From Gymnogyps californianus (lineage: Eukaryota; Chordata; Aves; Accipitriformes; Cathartidae), in contig NC_059485.1 in assembly GCF_018139145.2 (NCBI RefSeq), forward strand, positions 19,281,698 to 19,345,697: a stretch of 64,000 nucleotides of DNA, read 5' to 3'. Made by a program: the position numbers and the translations under genes. Under the pieces are notes generated by a model. It made no database searches. It was not told the DNA's origin and saw nothing but the letters and a program-made list of their open reading frames with translations. Of this stretch, positions 15,101 to 30,100 are shown one piece after another. The first letter of the stretch is position 1, and every line of letters starts with the position of its first letter.

Positions 15101-18100
15101 AATTACTGAGTCACTATGCTATCTGAAAAATCAGCTCCACCACAGCATCATTGCTACCATCATAACAATACTTCCATAACACAATAAACTGAATATCAAA
15201 GAAAGGTTATATTAAAGATGCAGAAAGTTTGGTCTCCGTACACCTAACTAGGCAACCGATCGAGCAAATAAATGAAAAAAAACAATTAACCTTAGTAGCA
15301 AAGACTCCATTAACATTCATATCAACACGAAGACTGTGTACGGTTCCTGTGCTGAAGATGGTCACATTAAACAGGTTGGGAGACACCTGTACAACTGCCA
15401 CTTGCTGATGAAAATGCGATGACATGGCCTGCTCACTGAGGATCACCACAGAGCTGATGTTGTTCACTGCCAGCAGGTTTTTTCGGGAGCCCCACTGCAC
15501 ACAATGGGAAGAGCAAAAAAAAAAAAAAAAAAAAGCACAACACACAATTTCATCTAAGCTCTTGAACAGTCACAGCAATGTCCCAAGACAGATGACAAGG
15601 GGTAGGCTAGAATAAACATTTTTATACATATACAAAGTCCTACTATCTAAATACAACTATAGTCAATGACTAGGAATTATTACAGATTAAAACTATTATG
15701 CTTGTTACCCAGCTACTCAGACTCCCTTAGTCTAAGGGAGGAGCTGGTTTTTTAATTAAAACCACTTTTCTTTCCTAAGATATTATTGCACCACCTTACA
15801 CTTACTACTGCAAGAGAGCATCACATATTTAAAGGGCTTAATAATGCTGCGATCTGTAAAAGCAAGTTGCATGTATAGTTTCTTTTTTGATTACCATATT
15901 CTTTTCTGCAGTTTTGATAGCCCTTTCAGTCAATGTAGTTCAAGTTCCCTAGCAAAGATCAGATGGATAAAGAAAGGGGTCCAAAAGTACACTTCTCCCC
16001 TTACAGAATCATAGAATAGTTTGGGTTGGAAGGGACCTTTAAAGGCCATCTAGTCCAACTCCCCTACAATGAGCAGGGCCATCTTCAACTAGATCAGGTT
16101 GCTCAGAGCCCTGTCCAACCTGACCTTGAATGTTTCCAGGGATGGGGCATCTCCCACCTCTCTGGGCAACCTGTGCCAGCGTTTCACCACCCTCATTGTA
16201 AAAAATGTCTTCCTTATACCGAGTCTGAATCTACCCTCTTTTAGTTTAAAACCATTACCCCTTGTCCTATCACTACAGGCTCTGCTAAAAAGTCTGCACC
16301 CATCTTTCTTATAAGCCCCCTTTAAGTATTGAAAGGCCGCAACAAGATCTCCCTGGAGCCTTCTCTTCTCCAGGCTGAACAATCCCAACTCTCTCAGCCT
16401 TTCCCCATAGTAGACGTGTTCCATCTCTCTGATCATTTTTGTGGCCCTCCTCTGGACCCACTCCAACAGGGTATTGATACCAGGGGTTGCCCCAACCCAG
16501 GTGCAGGACCTTGCACTTGGCCTTGTTGAACCTCATAAGGTTCACATGGGCCCACTTCTCGAGCTTGTCCAGGTCCTTCTGGATGGCATCCCATCCCTCA
16601 GGCGTGTCAACGGCACCAGCTTGGTGTCATCTGCAAACTTGCTGAGGGTGCACTTGATCCCACTGTCTATGTCATTGATGAAGATATTAAACAGTACTGG
16701 TCCCAATACAGACCCCTGAGGAACACCACTCATCACTGATCTCCATCTGGACATTGAGCTGTTGACCACTACCCTCTCGATGCAACCATCCAACCAGTTC
16801 CTCATCCACCAAACAGTCCATCCATCAAATCCACATCTCTCCAATTCAGAGAGAAGGATGTTGTGGGGGACTGTGTCAAAGGCCTTGCAGAAGTCCAGAT
16901 AGATGACATCCATAGCTCTTCCCTTGTCCACTCATGTAGTCACTCCATCATAGAAGGCCACTACGTTGGTCTGGCAGGACTTGCCCCTGGTGAAGCCATG
17001 CTGGCTGTCTCGAATCACCTCCCTGTCCTCCATGTGCCTTAACATAGCTCCTGGGAGGATCTGTTCCATGATCTTCCCAGGCACAGAGGTGAGGCTGACA
17101 GGTCAGTTGTTCCCAGGGTCCTCCTTTCCACCCTTTTTAAAATTGGGTGCAATGTTTCCCTTTTTCCAGTCACCAGGGACTTCACCTGACTGCCATGACT
17201 CTTCAAATACCATGAAGAGTGGCTTGCCAACTACATCAGCCAAGTCCCTCAGGACTCTAGGATGCATGTTGTCAGGTCCCATAGACTTATGGATGTTCAG
17301 GTTCCTCAGGTGGTCACGAACCTGATCTTCTCTTACAGTGGGAGGGACTTTGCTCTCCCAGTCCCCACCTTGAGGTCCATCCACTCAAGAGGTGTGGTAA
17401 CAGAGGTTGCCAGGGAAGACTGAGGCAAAAAAGTTGTTGAGTACCTCAGCCTTCTCCTCGTCCGTTGTTACCAGTTTGCCCGTCGTGTTCATTAGAAGGG
17501 GTACACTTTCTCTGACCTTCCTTTTCTGGCTGACATACCTACAGAAGCCCTTCTTATTATTCATCACGTCCTTTGCCAAGTTCGGCTCCAGCCGCGCCTT
17601 GGCCTTCCTGACCCCATCCCTACACAACCGGAAGCATCCCTATACTCTTCCCAGAATACCTGTCCCTGCTTCCACTGCCTATGCATTTCCTTCTTGCCCT
17701 TTAGTTTGACCAGCAGGTCTCAACTCATCGCTGCCGGTCTCTTGCTTCCTTTTCTGATTTCTCACACCTGCGGATCAAGAGTTCTTGCGCTCTATGGAAA
17801 GCACCCTTAAAGCTCTGCCAGCTCTGTTCTGCTCCCTTGTCCCTGAGGGCAGTTTCCCAGGGGGTCCTACTGACTAACTCCTTGAAGAGCTGGAATTTTG
17901 CTTTCATAAAATTCAGGGTCCTGACTTTACTCTTTGCCTGACCCATATCCCTCAGGACTGCAAACTCCACCAGTACATGATCACTGCAGCCCAGGCTGCC
18001 TCCAATCTTGACGTCACCAATTAGCTCACTTGCGTTGTGATGAACAGGTCCAGTATCGCATCCCCTCTGGTAGGGCTGTCTATTACCTGGCTTAAGAAGT

Positions 18101-21100
18101 TATCCTCAATGCTCTCCAGGAGTCTCCTGGATTGCCTACAGCTCGCCGTGCTACTTTTCCAGCAGATGTTGGGGTGATTGAAGTCCCCCAGCAGGACGAG
18201 AGCCTGCGAGCGCAATGCCTCCCGTAGCTGGAGTAAGTAAGAAGGCTTCGTCAACAGGCTCCCCTTGATCAGGCAGCCTGTAGTAAACACCAACCACAAG
18301 GTTCCCTTTGTTGCCTTGGTCTCTAATTCTTACCCATAAGCTTTCAACCTGCTCGTGGCTATTCTTCAGAGACAGCTCTTCCCAATCTATCCATTTCTTG
18401 ATGTGGAAGGCAACCTCTCTGCCCCTCCTTCCTCGCCTGTCCCTTCTGAATAGCCTGTAGCCATCGATAGCCACACTCCAGTCATGGGATTTGTCCCACC
18501 AAGTTTCAGTAATGGCAACTAAGTCGTAGCTTTCTAGCAGCACAGTGGCTTCCAACTCCCTTCTAGAAGAATCTCCATGTTCCAGCTAACTTTTTCAATG
18601 AGTTCTATGAAGGTTACCTTTCCCTCCTTTCAAGACTGAAAAACAGCACCTACATAGAGCAATTCTAAAACTGAAAATACCTTACAAAATTCAATGGGAG
18701 AAAGGTAAGATCTGTTTCCAAGATGGCTTGCAAAGACACAGTTTCTAACATGCAGCTGATGAATTCTATTATTAAAGTAATGCTCCCATTTCCATTCTTT
18801 CTTTCTATATCCACAGTTAAACATGTCTGACATTATTTATGTTTATTCTTACCAAAGGATAATTCTTGTCAGAAAGCATTGTGGCAACCAGCTGACTACA
18901 CGTGAACTCTTCGCACATACCACATTAGCCAGATTCCAAACTCCATTAGCCGTTCCAAACTCCAGTCTGGAAGCTATAACTATGCGTGGGGGTGCAGGGG
19001 TGCTACTCCTGAGCTACCACACACCATCGATAATGCTCCTTGATAAGCACAGTCCATAGTACACTGCACAGCTTCAGCACAGGAGCTCCCTCAGGGCTGG
19101 GCCAGGGAACAGGCAGAGGGGTTTGGGGTTGGGTTTTTGTGTGGGGGTTTTTTTGTAATCTACCAGAGACCGTTCATACAGACATACTTTCATGGGCTAG
19201 ACAAATTATAAAGTTTCTCGTAGCTGCAGAATATCCCTTTGAGGTCCAAGAACTTCTCTGTCCTTGCACAACTGATAAGCTCTATAAACTCTAGGGATAT
19301 GCCAAGGCTCTAAGGTCTCTGCTTCCCCCAAAGTTATTTGAAGTTTCATACGAATTTCCTGACATACTGATATTTCTGTGGCTATACCTTTCCAACAACA
19401 CTGATTTAAAAAGTTGTGTTTGGAAATAATTTCATTTTATTCAAAAGCATGATCTAAGAAATAAAGCTACTTTGCACAGTTTGTTTGGGGTTTTCTTTCT
19501 AACGGCGCTTAGTTACAATTAACTAGATACTACACTGCACAACAGATGAGCTAGAGTGCACTTCCCAGCCACCTCTCTTTTGAAGCCACCGTATCAGGTT
19601 GAAAAAAGATGAGGTTGGCAAGGAGTCAAATGAAGTTATTGCTGCCCTTTGACCTCACCATGATATATGGCTTTCTATTCTGAGTTTTTCATGGTAATAT
19701 AGGAAAAGGCTTTTATAGGAATTACCAAAAGATTCCACATGTAACAATTTTTTAAATCTTTTACAAGGTATTTTTTGGAATGCAGGGATTACAATAAAAA
19801 AAATAATCTAGAGTTTCCACAATTAAAGACAGCTTTATAACATGAGACAAAACCGCAGTGATTGTTGACAATTGTTTGGCAATGCTTTTGTTTATGCTAA
19901 CAAACATTGGGAACAAGGTGCTATTTCTGGACAGCGCTCCATATCCTGTTATCTGGAAAATGCCTGAATGGTCGAGCTGACATAAACACCTATATCTCTT
20001 CCCTTCCCTCAACTTATTAGCAGATGTATGATATACTAATGGCACACGCTATTTCCTATATCCTGGACCCTTTGTTACTGAAGCATCTTAACAAAAGATT
20101 GGGTTCTCCACTTTAATAGTACTTACGTTTTAATTTTGTAAGTAGGACTCTGTACAGGCCCTCGCTATATGCCAACCCAGAGCAAGCAAATGCCATTGCT
20201 TTTTAAATACTTCCCATTCTTATGTGAAAACAGAATAAAAGAAAACATAAAATTACTTTCTCTTGAAAGGCACCAGATATATTTGTTTGATTTTCGTTTC
20301 TTCTGAAAAATCATGGGTATTGTTCTCACATATTAAGCACAGCAACAGAATAATCTAAGTTATAACAGAAACTCTAAAAAACCTGGAAAAAACTTAATAA
20401 TAGGATATAACAAACAAACAAAACAAAAAATGCTGGAGAACCTAAAAGCACAAGCTTTGCCTTTTAGCAGAATGGTGGTGGTCAAAAAAGCTAACTGTTT
20501 GTTAATGTAAAACTTTTTTAATTTAAATTTATGATTGTAACGCTCAGCATTTCTCTTTTCCATATATCAAAATGCTAATAAGTATAGAATGACAGTGTTT
20601 AAGCTTACTGTGACAAATGAAAACATTTCAAATAAATAAAAATGCTGCACCCTGACACTTAACAGACAATGGGTTAAAAAATAAATATTATAATGCTATG
20701 TATTGTCATAACCTTCAGCATTAAAAATATTGTAAATAGCGGTAGAAATGTTTTAAAGCATTGGTTTTGCAAATTTGTAAGAGAAAATTCATCATCCACA
20801 TCTAGTCTGACAGTCACACAAAAATATTACCTAGCAAACAAGAAACATTTTCTGACAAAAAAGCAGCTGAAAACATCATTTTGTGTGTAAAAATATAGCA
20901 TTCTCTTGTAGATGGCACATCTTCTCACCAAAGAATATTTGGTTGTAAACACATCTTTTTATTTTTGCAGCTACCAGTAAGAGCAAACTTTACATTGAGA
21001 AAGTGACTAAAAAGAAGAGAATTATCTACAAATAAAATCATGCACTTAGTCAGATTTTCTTGCTTGCTATTTTAATAAATTTATGTAAATTTGACATTTC

Positions 21101-24100
21101 TGACAATCTATCTTTTCCAGAAAATAATTTCAGGGTGCTGAATCCAAAGGGTTTGTCAATGAGACATATAATGGAGAGATGTTTGCATGTAAGGATGCCA
21201 TGACTGGTAACTCTCCCAGGCAGAGATGTATTCACATTTCAGTGTGTTACCTTGCTGAGCATTTCAACCCTGCCTGTAAGAGAATAGCTACAAACAGGTG
21301 ATATTTCTGCCAATTTTGATTTTAAAAGTTACTTGATCCTGATGGTTTTTCCTCCTTCTTCTGAAGGAGGACCAGCCTCTACTAGTGCACATATCTGTAT
21401 GATAGTGATCACATTCATCTGTTTCACAAAGATGATCTGTTAATCTAGCGTTTGTGAAGTCCTACTAACATGCAGGAAGACTCTCTCCTGTCTTACCTTT
21501 ATCTGAGTGACATTTCCTTCAAGTTCTGTAGGTGCCTGGAGCTTCCACTTCTCCTTGCCCTCCAAAGCCCGCATGCTCTGATCGGATCCTGCTGCTTTCC
21601 TCCACATAGCTATCCTCCCTTTGTTAGTACCAGCTGCTAAGAGACCTGCCATTCACAAACCTTTTAGGCATTTCACATCTTCAAACTTCAGAAAAACAAA
21701 CCCACATCATACAAAGTAGCAGGCAGCCTAGCTCTGGCTCTGAGGTACTGAGAAGCCTTCGTCTAGCAGCATCCATTTCTTTGCCTTCCTGCAAACCAGC
21801 ATCCTAGTCCTGAACTGGAAAAACTTTCCAGAGAAAAAACGGGAGAAGTTTCACGTGGCAAGGCCCATTTTCTAAGCTACCAGACGAAGTTATCTTTTAA
21901 ATGTATCAGACAATGATTTCATTTTAACCGTTTATTTTTGAGTAGCTGCTTTTGTAGTCACCATGGGCAAGTCACCACTGAAAACCATTGTAGCAGACAC
22001 TAACTATGCCTACACTGGCAAACAAGGTGACGCATAGGAGTAGCTCTGTAGAAAACATCAGTTTTAAGGACCTGATGTCCACGCTATACATGTTTGGCGA
22101 GTTCTACTTTGCATTAGCTCTACCGTGGGCTTGTAGACTGAATGCCCATAACACGTTGGAGTGCATTAGGTGTGCTCCAGGAGTACTTGTACCAGTTCAG
22201 TGTCAAAGGGAATCCAGCTTGTGTGCCGGGAGACAACCGCACAGTGAGACAAAGTGTGGTGAGTATCGAATGATCTCATTGTACCTTCAAAAGCACACTC
22301 CTGATCTGAACTAAAACGCTTCTGCGTCAATTGCTGTTACTGAAACCCTCAGTAAGAAGACAAATATACTGAAATGACTACAGGGCACTGAAGGCTGAGG
22401 TGTGACAAGGTTTAGGATCCAGAGATCACAGCTGCCATGTTATTTCTCACCTTTAGCACTGCAGTAAGAAACACAGTTAATACATTCTCCTCCCTCAAAG
22501 CCAAATTGCACATCTGGGGAGAGCACATAGTTCTCGTCTCGGTCCAAATCCCAGAACCTAAGGCACACAAAACAAGAGTGTTAACAATGCTTTTCCTTCC
22601 AGGTGTCTTGCTAAACACAGTCAATAGGATGCTGTACATGGCATTAATTTGCTATTTCCATAATGCCCAGATCATTCAATTTTTAAAATTAAATTGCCAG
22701 CAGCTGCCTCTGGAATGTGAATTTCTTAACGATCTCCTTCCTTTTCCTTTGACTTTTTAATCTGCAGCATGTTTTGTGATATTCTCCTATGAAGAAAGGA
22801 GTCAGAAGCAAACCCAGCCTTAAGAAAAAAAGAAAAGAAAAGAAGTGAGGTCTAGGTGCAATTTTCCTCCTCCCTACTTAGGCATCTTCGTCTATTTTAA
22901 GAATATTCCTTGGTTAACCAGTAGCCCTTTGGATTCCAGATGTATTTTCTAGAACTAAACATTGTCATCAAACATATTCCTTCTTGATACTTGGTCTTTA
23001 CCACATTCTCACAAAATTAACAGAAGATTTTGTCTGAGAGTAGCAGATAGAGGCTCAAGAAAGTGAACTACTGACGTTAATGGAACACCCCCATCCCCCA
23101 AAAAAGTTAGAGGAAACAGGCAGAGCAAGTCATAGTAAAGACAGGAAAAAAACCCATTTAATACCTTTTTTAAAAAGATGCAAAAAGATAAAAACTACAG
23201 AACATGGTACCATAGCAGCATGGCAAAGTAACATACTTGGTTTAAAGAATTAGGGATAGAAGTAACCGAAATACTTGTCTTCTATTACAGTAACAGAGAA
23301 ACATCCTGAAAAGCAAGCACTTCTTTTCCTGTTGCTGATGCTATGACTATCCTAAGAATCAGACAATAACAATGGAAAGAACAGCAAAGTGGCTATCTTT
23401 TTCATGCAAAAAACCAAAATGGATATATTTTCAGAAGAAATCAATAACAGCACTCAGAAAGGAACAGGTTTGGCTGACAAAACAAAATACAGATATACAG
23501 AAACAAAGAAGGATCTAGAGAATTCATTTCTGTCCTCAAGGAAACAGATTTTTCATTTCATTTCTCTATTTATTTTGAGAAACAAAATTAGAAAATATTG
23601 GGAGTTTTTTCATTATTGGTTAAAAAAAACCCAGTTCAGTAAAATATTCAGTGCACTGCAGACCGTAAACCTTTTAGCTGGCACTTCTCATGGGCAGCCA
23701 GAACAGCTTTAAAACAGGATTCTTACCTGACGACCGTCTCGCCTAGTGCTGTAACAACAAGGCTATGGTCTATTAAAATGATGTCTGCAGAATGACCTAT
23801 CTTCCCACTCAACTTCACCTGTTAACCATAAGTAAATAAATAAATTTACAGAAGGTAGGAGGAACACACTGAAAGACAGTAAGCATCTGAATTGCCTAGT
23901 TTGGCTAAAAAGTTAAAATATAAGAACAACTAGACCTGTCTGTCAGTTCAGATAGACCAATAGTTTCTCTCAGACAGGGATCACCACTAAATGCATCAAG
24001 TATATGATGTATAAATTTAATGAAAGAAACCTTGTAGTGGGTTAATTAAGTAGGTAAGGAGCAGTTTTTTCTCTTGTACTAGATCTTCTTCTTAGAACTT

Positions 24101-27100
24101 GATAAAGATTGCTTTGAAATGTGAAATACCAAATCCTACTTCTAGTGAAAAATAAGTAATGATTAATACGAAGTGGACACTCCTGTACTACACAAGTGCC
24201 CAGTCTTTTTCGATCTGAGATAAAAAGAAAAAAAATCTTAGGAAGGTGAAGGTTTGGGTTCCATCCCCCCAAGCAGTACTCTCCAACACTACAGTATTTT
24301 ATTTGAGCCAAGGTGATTATAAGTCCTGGATGAGGTCAGTTTGGTTTTTGTCCCTATACAATAATTTTGGGTCACTACATTATTATTTGTGATTCTGTGG
24401 GCTGTTATTTTTTAAAAGCTTCCTAGCCTTTGCAGCTGTGAAGAACACTTTCACAACGTGAGAACTAAACCATCTTTCAGATTTGCAGACAAAAACAGTA
24501 TCACCAAGAGGAGGTACTGCTCCTGCTAATCTGAAAGACAAGACAGCTCTAAGCAACTGATGTTAATAAAACCAAGGACACAGATTATCAACTATTTATC
24601 CACAAGACATTTTAACAAATATTTGATTATACTGGAATTTTCAATTCTTCTCTAATTCACTAAGACAAGGTAAATGAAATGTAAAAGGATTAACAGAGGG
24701 TCAAAATGAAAGAAACTAAGAAAAAACAGGAAGGCAAGATGAAAACCATCTTTCCAAGTTCAGTAACACACCACTCTATTCCACTTTTAAACCAGCATAT
24801 ATTTGCTCATTAAGGTATTATTTGGGAAACAAAAATGAGAGTTGATTCCCTTGTAAGCAAAAAAGTGATAATCAAAAAACCCTAACAAATACTTATAAAG
24901 ATTAAACATTGCAACTTTACCCTGTAGTCTTGACTCTTACCTTCATGAGCTCTTCTGCCTCTCCCTCTAGAGTAACTGCATGCAAGGACAACTGCAGGTT
25001 CTCTGTTATTACAACTAAAACATCTCTTTTCTCCAGGAACAGAAGCTTTTGGACCAGACTGTCTGTGGACAATACATGCCTTGTCTTTCCTTTGTCATTC
25101 ACATAATGCACAGAACCTGTAGTACATATAAACAAGGTATCGTTTTGAGTTAACAGTTTTTAGCTACAAAAATCAAAGTTGCTGCTTTCTACCTCAATAA
25201 AATATTCCTCAAGTGCTGAAAAGGTAAAAACAACCACAACTCTTTTGTCTTCCAGTTTGTCTCAGGATACAGACTACTATAGTTGACCACAGCAATAAAC
25301 CAAAACTTACTCACTTTTTCCCCATCTAGGAAATCCAGAGGGGAATCATTTAAATAATTTTAAACTACAAGTAAACTTTCTGCATATGTGTGCATGAATG
25401 ATGGCTTCTGAAACCTTCAGTATTAATAATAATTTGTGAAAGAAGAACGGCAACTAAGAATTGGTACAATTTACAGCAGAGTCTAGATTATAGAAAACTG
25501 TGGCTACGAAGTTCTTCATTGTTTAGAAACACTCCACCACACACACTAAATACAGCTTTTCCACATTAATTTCACAAGCAAATGGGAGAGTGTCTTTCTA
25601 AGAACACTGACAACATAGTGTGTGACTTGGCAACTACAGCACCCATCAACATTTTAAAAGCCATTATCATTTCGTGAAATTGTAATACTGTATAAATCAT
25701 GCACAGGTCTACCCAGTGAAAAACCCTAGAATTAGAATAGCAGTTTGCAAACGGTATTACAGAAATCACCCAAACAAATGAAGTCATTGAAATCTGACAG
25801 ATCTCATACCACACACACACACATAATTTCTTAGTAAATTATGATATTATATAAAGGTAGCATTTCAAACCAGTGCAAATCAAAAAACCCTACGAAATGA
25901 AATAATATTCTCCCCCAAAAGCTGAAGCAGAAAACACAAATGTATAAGAATGAACATTAAGAATCCATGCTAAAATGTTGTACCCAAGAGGCAATATGAT
26001 GTATCTAATTAAAAAGAATGTTTTAATTTCCAAAACTCTTGCAAATATATAATCATCCTCTATATTCCAACTATACAAAAATAATTCAAACTCCTCTCCC
26101 ACCTCCTCCCACACTGCTTCATTTTCTCTCAAGTAAAACACTGAACAGATAGCTTCATTCATCCCTCTTGTTAAATGACAGAATGGTTTGGGTTGGAAGG
26201 GACCTTTAAAGGTCGTCTAGTTCCAACCCACCTGCAATAAGCAGGGACATCTTCAACTCTATCAGGATGCTCAAAGCCCCATCCAACCTGACCTTGAACA
26301 CTTCCAGGGATGGGGGATCCATCACTTCTCTGGACAACCTAGTGTCTCACCACCCTCATATTAAAGACTTTCTTCCTTATATCTAATCTAGATCTACCCT
26401 CTGCCAGTTTAAAACCATTACCCCTCGTCCTATCAGTACAGGCCCTGGTAAGAAGTCTCCCTCCATCTTTTTAATAAGCCCCCTTTAAGTACTGAAAGGC
26501 CACAAGAAGGTCTCCCCAGAGCCTTCTCTTCTCCACGCTGAACAACCCCAACTCTCTCAACCTTTCTCCATGGGAGAGGTGCTCCAGCCCTCTAACTATG
26601 TTCGTGGCCTCCTCTGGACCCGCTCCAACAGGTCCACGTCTTTCTTGCGCTGGGGACCCCAGACCTGGATGCGGTCAGCACCGCAGGTGGGGTCTCACCA
26701 GAGCGGAGGAGAGGGGCAGAATCCCCTCCCTCGACCTGCCGGCCACGCTGCTTTTGATGCAGCCCAGGATACAATTGGCTTTCTGGGCTGCGAGCGCACA
26801 CCGCTGGCTCACGTCCAGTTTTTCATCCACCAGTATCCCCAATTCCTTCTCCACAGGGCTGCTCTCAATCCATTCATCACCCAGTCTGTACTGATACCGG
26901 GGATTGTTGGGATAGTTCTCCAATGTAGCATTCTCCATCAGACAGATATCTGTTTATTGTAGTAATACTTTGCAGTAATCAATCATCTACTGAATCTCAG
27001 TTTTAAGGGATCTCTTACAAGAAACAGACAGTCCCTTGATTTTATTTGCCATCTGAAATTGTTTCGTAAGTTAAATTAACCTTCTGTACTTGGATATTAT

Positions 27101-30100
27101 GATACAAAGTATCAGGTATCACACAGATAACATTACCCACTATTTTGAAGCTACTTAGGCGGTTAGGGAGAGGGTTATAGCTTTCTGAGTAATACAAAGT
27201 TTTCACACTGTATCACACAAGAGACTAATCTCAAAAGTTAACAAATCTGAGCTAATTGAGTAGAGCAAATAGCTCCGAGATTCAGAAGACAAAAAGCAGC
27301 AGAAAGTGTATGCTGTTTAGGAAATACAAGGGGGACCAGAAGAGGATTATTCTCATGACCAAAAATGTCTGCAGTGAAGACAAACAAGGGTACATTCAGT
27401 AAAAATATCAGGATGACTTCCACTGTTCAGGTTATGTCCCAGTACCTGTGCCAGTCATCTCAAATGCTCAGTAATGAAGACAATTCTTTGTGCTCATGGT
27501 TGCAAAACAACCTCCAAAAATTGTTAGCAGTTCAGGTGTCCTCTCTTCAGATAAGCATCTCATGTAACATGTTACCTGAATTGCACCTATTGTTTTACTG
27601 CAATGATCAGTGTTTTGGAAGCATCAAAAAATATCTAGACTAATAAATACTTGAAACTTGGGAGGTTTTTTCTTTTTGTTTTGGGCTTTTTTGAGGATCT
27701 TAATTGTTTATTTAGTTTTGCTTTAAAAGATGCTGTATTGTCTTTAGTCAAAGCTCTTTCGAGATATTTAAAAACATGCAATAAGAATCTTGGGGGGGTT
27801 AATTCACTTTTATTAAACAAGTTTGGGCTGAGAATCCATCCGTTAGAGGAAATTTACAGGTCACATTTAAACCCTACGAAAACATTAATTGATTCTGAAG
27901 TATGACAGATCACTAATTAGATTAAGAACTGGGTTCAAAAGACATATGCCCAAATCAACCTAGGCAATGAGACTCCTCAAAAGAAACAGTCAGTGTCGTT
28001 TGACTGAAATGTGAAAAGCCTGACCATGAGGCCCAAGAAACAAGCTGTGAAGAACAGCCACTTGCAGGTACAGAGTCTGTCCCTAGATGGAGCTGTGTAC
28101 CACACAGCAGTTGCTTTGAAAGTGCGGCTGTAACCGGCACAGCTACTCAGAGATTCCCTCCTGTACCCCTTTTTCATTTAAATGGTTCCTATCTAGTAAA
28201 GAGGCTTGTAACTCACTGTCCTGGTTTCGGCTGGGACAGAGTTAACTTTCTTCTTAGTAGCTGGTACAGTGCTGTGTTTTGGATTTAGTGTGAGAATGAT
28301 GTTGATAACACTCTGAGGTTTTAGTTGTTGCTAAGTAGCGCTTATCTTAAGCCAAGGACTTTTCAGCTTCCCATGCTCTGCCAGCAAGCAGGTGTGCAAG
28401 GAGCTGGGAGGGAGCAGAGCCGGGGCAGCTGACCTGAACTAGCCAAAGGGGTATTCCATACCATGGAATGTCATGCCCAGTATATAAACGGGGGGAGTTG
28501 GCCGGGCGGCGCGGATCATGGCTCGGGAACTAACTGGGCATCGGTCAGCGGGTGGTGAGCAATTGCATTGTGCATCACTGGTGGTTTGTTTGTTTGTTTG
28601 TTTGTTTTCCCTTCCTCCCCCTCCTTTTTTGTTATATTCCTTTTCATTACTATTATTATTATTATATGTCATTATTACTATTGTTAGTATTATATTTTAC
28701 TTTAGTTATTAAACTGTTCTTATCTCAACCCACAAGTTTTACTTTTTTTCCCCTCTTTCCTCCTCCTCACCCCACTGGGAGGGGGAAGGGGGAAGCGGCT
28801 GCATGGTGCTGAGTTGCTGGCTGGGGTTAAACCACGACACTCACAAATCAAATGAAGGTACAGCCTACTGCTCTGCAAAACAAACATACAGCTGGATAAT
28901 GCCATTCCTGCAATCATACGGAAGCTATACTGGTGTAAATGATGGGTCTCACTCTTGATAACGTAAACACTGAATCAAACTGTAATTGAGCTGCAGAACT
29001 AGTGTAACTTAAATGTTTTTCGGAGTAGTAAACACTTGAATCGAGAGGATTACATACTCAAATCACCTACCAGAAACATACTCATTACAATACTTGTCAC
29101 ACACATTCTGGCTCTGGTCCAAAGAGTTAGCAGGTTAGAGAGATAGAAGGCATCATGAGAACAACTGGGGTAGGAAGAAAATGAGCTCGAAGCAAACTAG
29201 TACCCAGAACAGTAAAAGGGAGAGGAAAAGACAAATGGCAGGGAAGAAACAATATGAGGAAGAAACCTAACAAAACACATACTCAGACTTTTTTGCTTCC
29301 TTAGACCGAAGCATCATTTCAAAGCATGAGAAAAAAGTGAAAAAGTAAATTAATAATTTATTTTAAAAGGTATGTTCTAGCAGCATTTGGCTATTTCTAG
29401 AAAAAAAAACCACAACACAGGCATTACTTTGAAGCTTTGCACAAAATGCTGACAACTTCTAGTTTTATTTACACATAGGTGTTAGAGATTGCTCTCCTTA
29501 CACTCACTTCTTCGGGAACCTGACTAATCCAGTATCTGTGGTGTCCTTTTGGAGAAGACTCACCCTGAAGATGCTAAGATTTTAATAATTTTACTTATTT
29601 CTTCTTACCAAACATTCTTCAACTCCTATGAATACTCTATCCTGTTGGATGCATGAATATGATGGATATATGGATATACTCTAGACGTTGGATATATGAA
29701 AACAGGACTATCGTGCACTGAGCTATTTTGAAGCATTAAGGAAACAAATTTCCAGCAGACTGGAAAAGTGGGTTTGTTCTTACCATCTGTCAAAGTGATA
29801 AAGAAGGAGAGTCCTTCCTGGAGGCCCATTTTCAGAGGTGCTCCGGTGCCAGCTTTTCTCCAGTTAAACATATCCAAGGCCTTCTCATCACCACTCACAG
29901 CTGCTTTTGCCAGCTGTACGAAGTCCCTGCAAACAGAGATACTTAATTTCCAATTCCTTACATAACAGAGTACTTTCCATCTCAAAGAATGGATGAGTCG
30001 TTAATAAAACGTATTGTAGAGAGAGAATAAAGATGTTTCATACACTGATTGGGAAAAGGACAAACTCAAAAAGATACAAAGCAAAATTTTAATAGTTTTC

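Larger units (their letters stand above)
16003..18570 (-). mobile_element. CR1 LINE, 5'-truncated, with internal deletion
   Basis: The plus strand begins with the complement of the CR1 3' end (ACAGAATCATAGAATAGT, then TTGGGTTGGAAGGGACC). Reading minus from 18555 downward, ORF2 pieces appear in order. First comes an apurinic-type endonuclease with [10 protein letters not shown] and [12 protein letters not shown], then a linker region at 17970-17385. Reverse transcriptase follows at 17384-16542, with [22 protein letters not shown] and the catalytic FADD. Frames are interrupted by shifts and stops, so the copy is dead. Compared with the other CR1 copies here, about 255 bases are missing near 16471. 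ORF1 and the 5'UTR are absent. The element sits in the same direction as IFT140. Confidence 0.95.
15495..21496 (-). other. IFT140: IFT140 intron 8, with CR1 insertion
   Basis: A 6-kb intron. Its main content is the CR1 element at 16003-18570. The rest (18.6-21.5 kb) is AT-rich with no feature recognised. Confidence 0.7.
25117..29783 (-). other. IFT140: IFT140 intron 4, with CR1 and solo LTR
   Basis: Holds a truncated CR1 at 26174-26906 and a solo LTR at 28217-28839. A short CA repeat lies at about 25812-25823. The rest is unique AT-rich sequence. Confidence 0.7.

Noticed and set aside
22006..22314. 102-codon plus-strand frame in IFT140 intron 7
   Set aside because: No recognisable domain, no promoter or poly(A) context; a length expected by chance.
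26570..26962. Plus-strand frame of 130 codons, repeated at 39701-40120
   Set aside because: It is the antisense strand of CR1 ORF2. The repetition reflects two copies of the same element, not a gene family.
28439..28917. Open frames in the 28-kb LTR
   Set aside because: They fall inside LTR regulatory sequence and T-rich tracts. Solo LTRs carry no viral genes.
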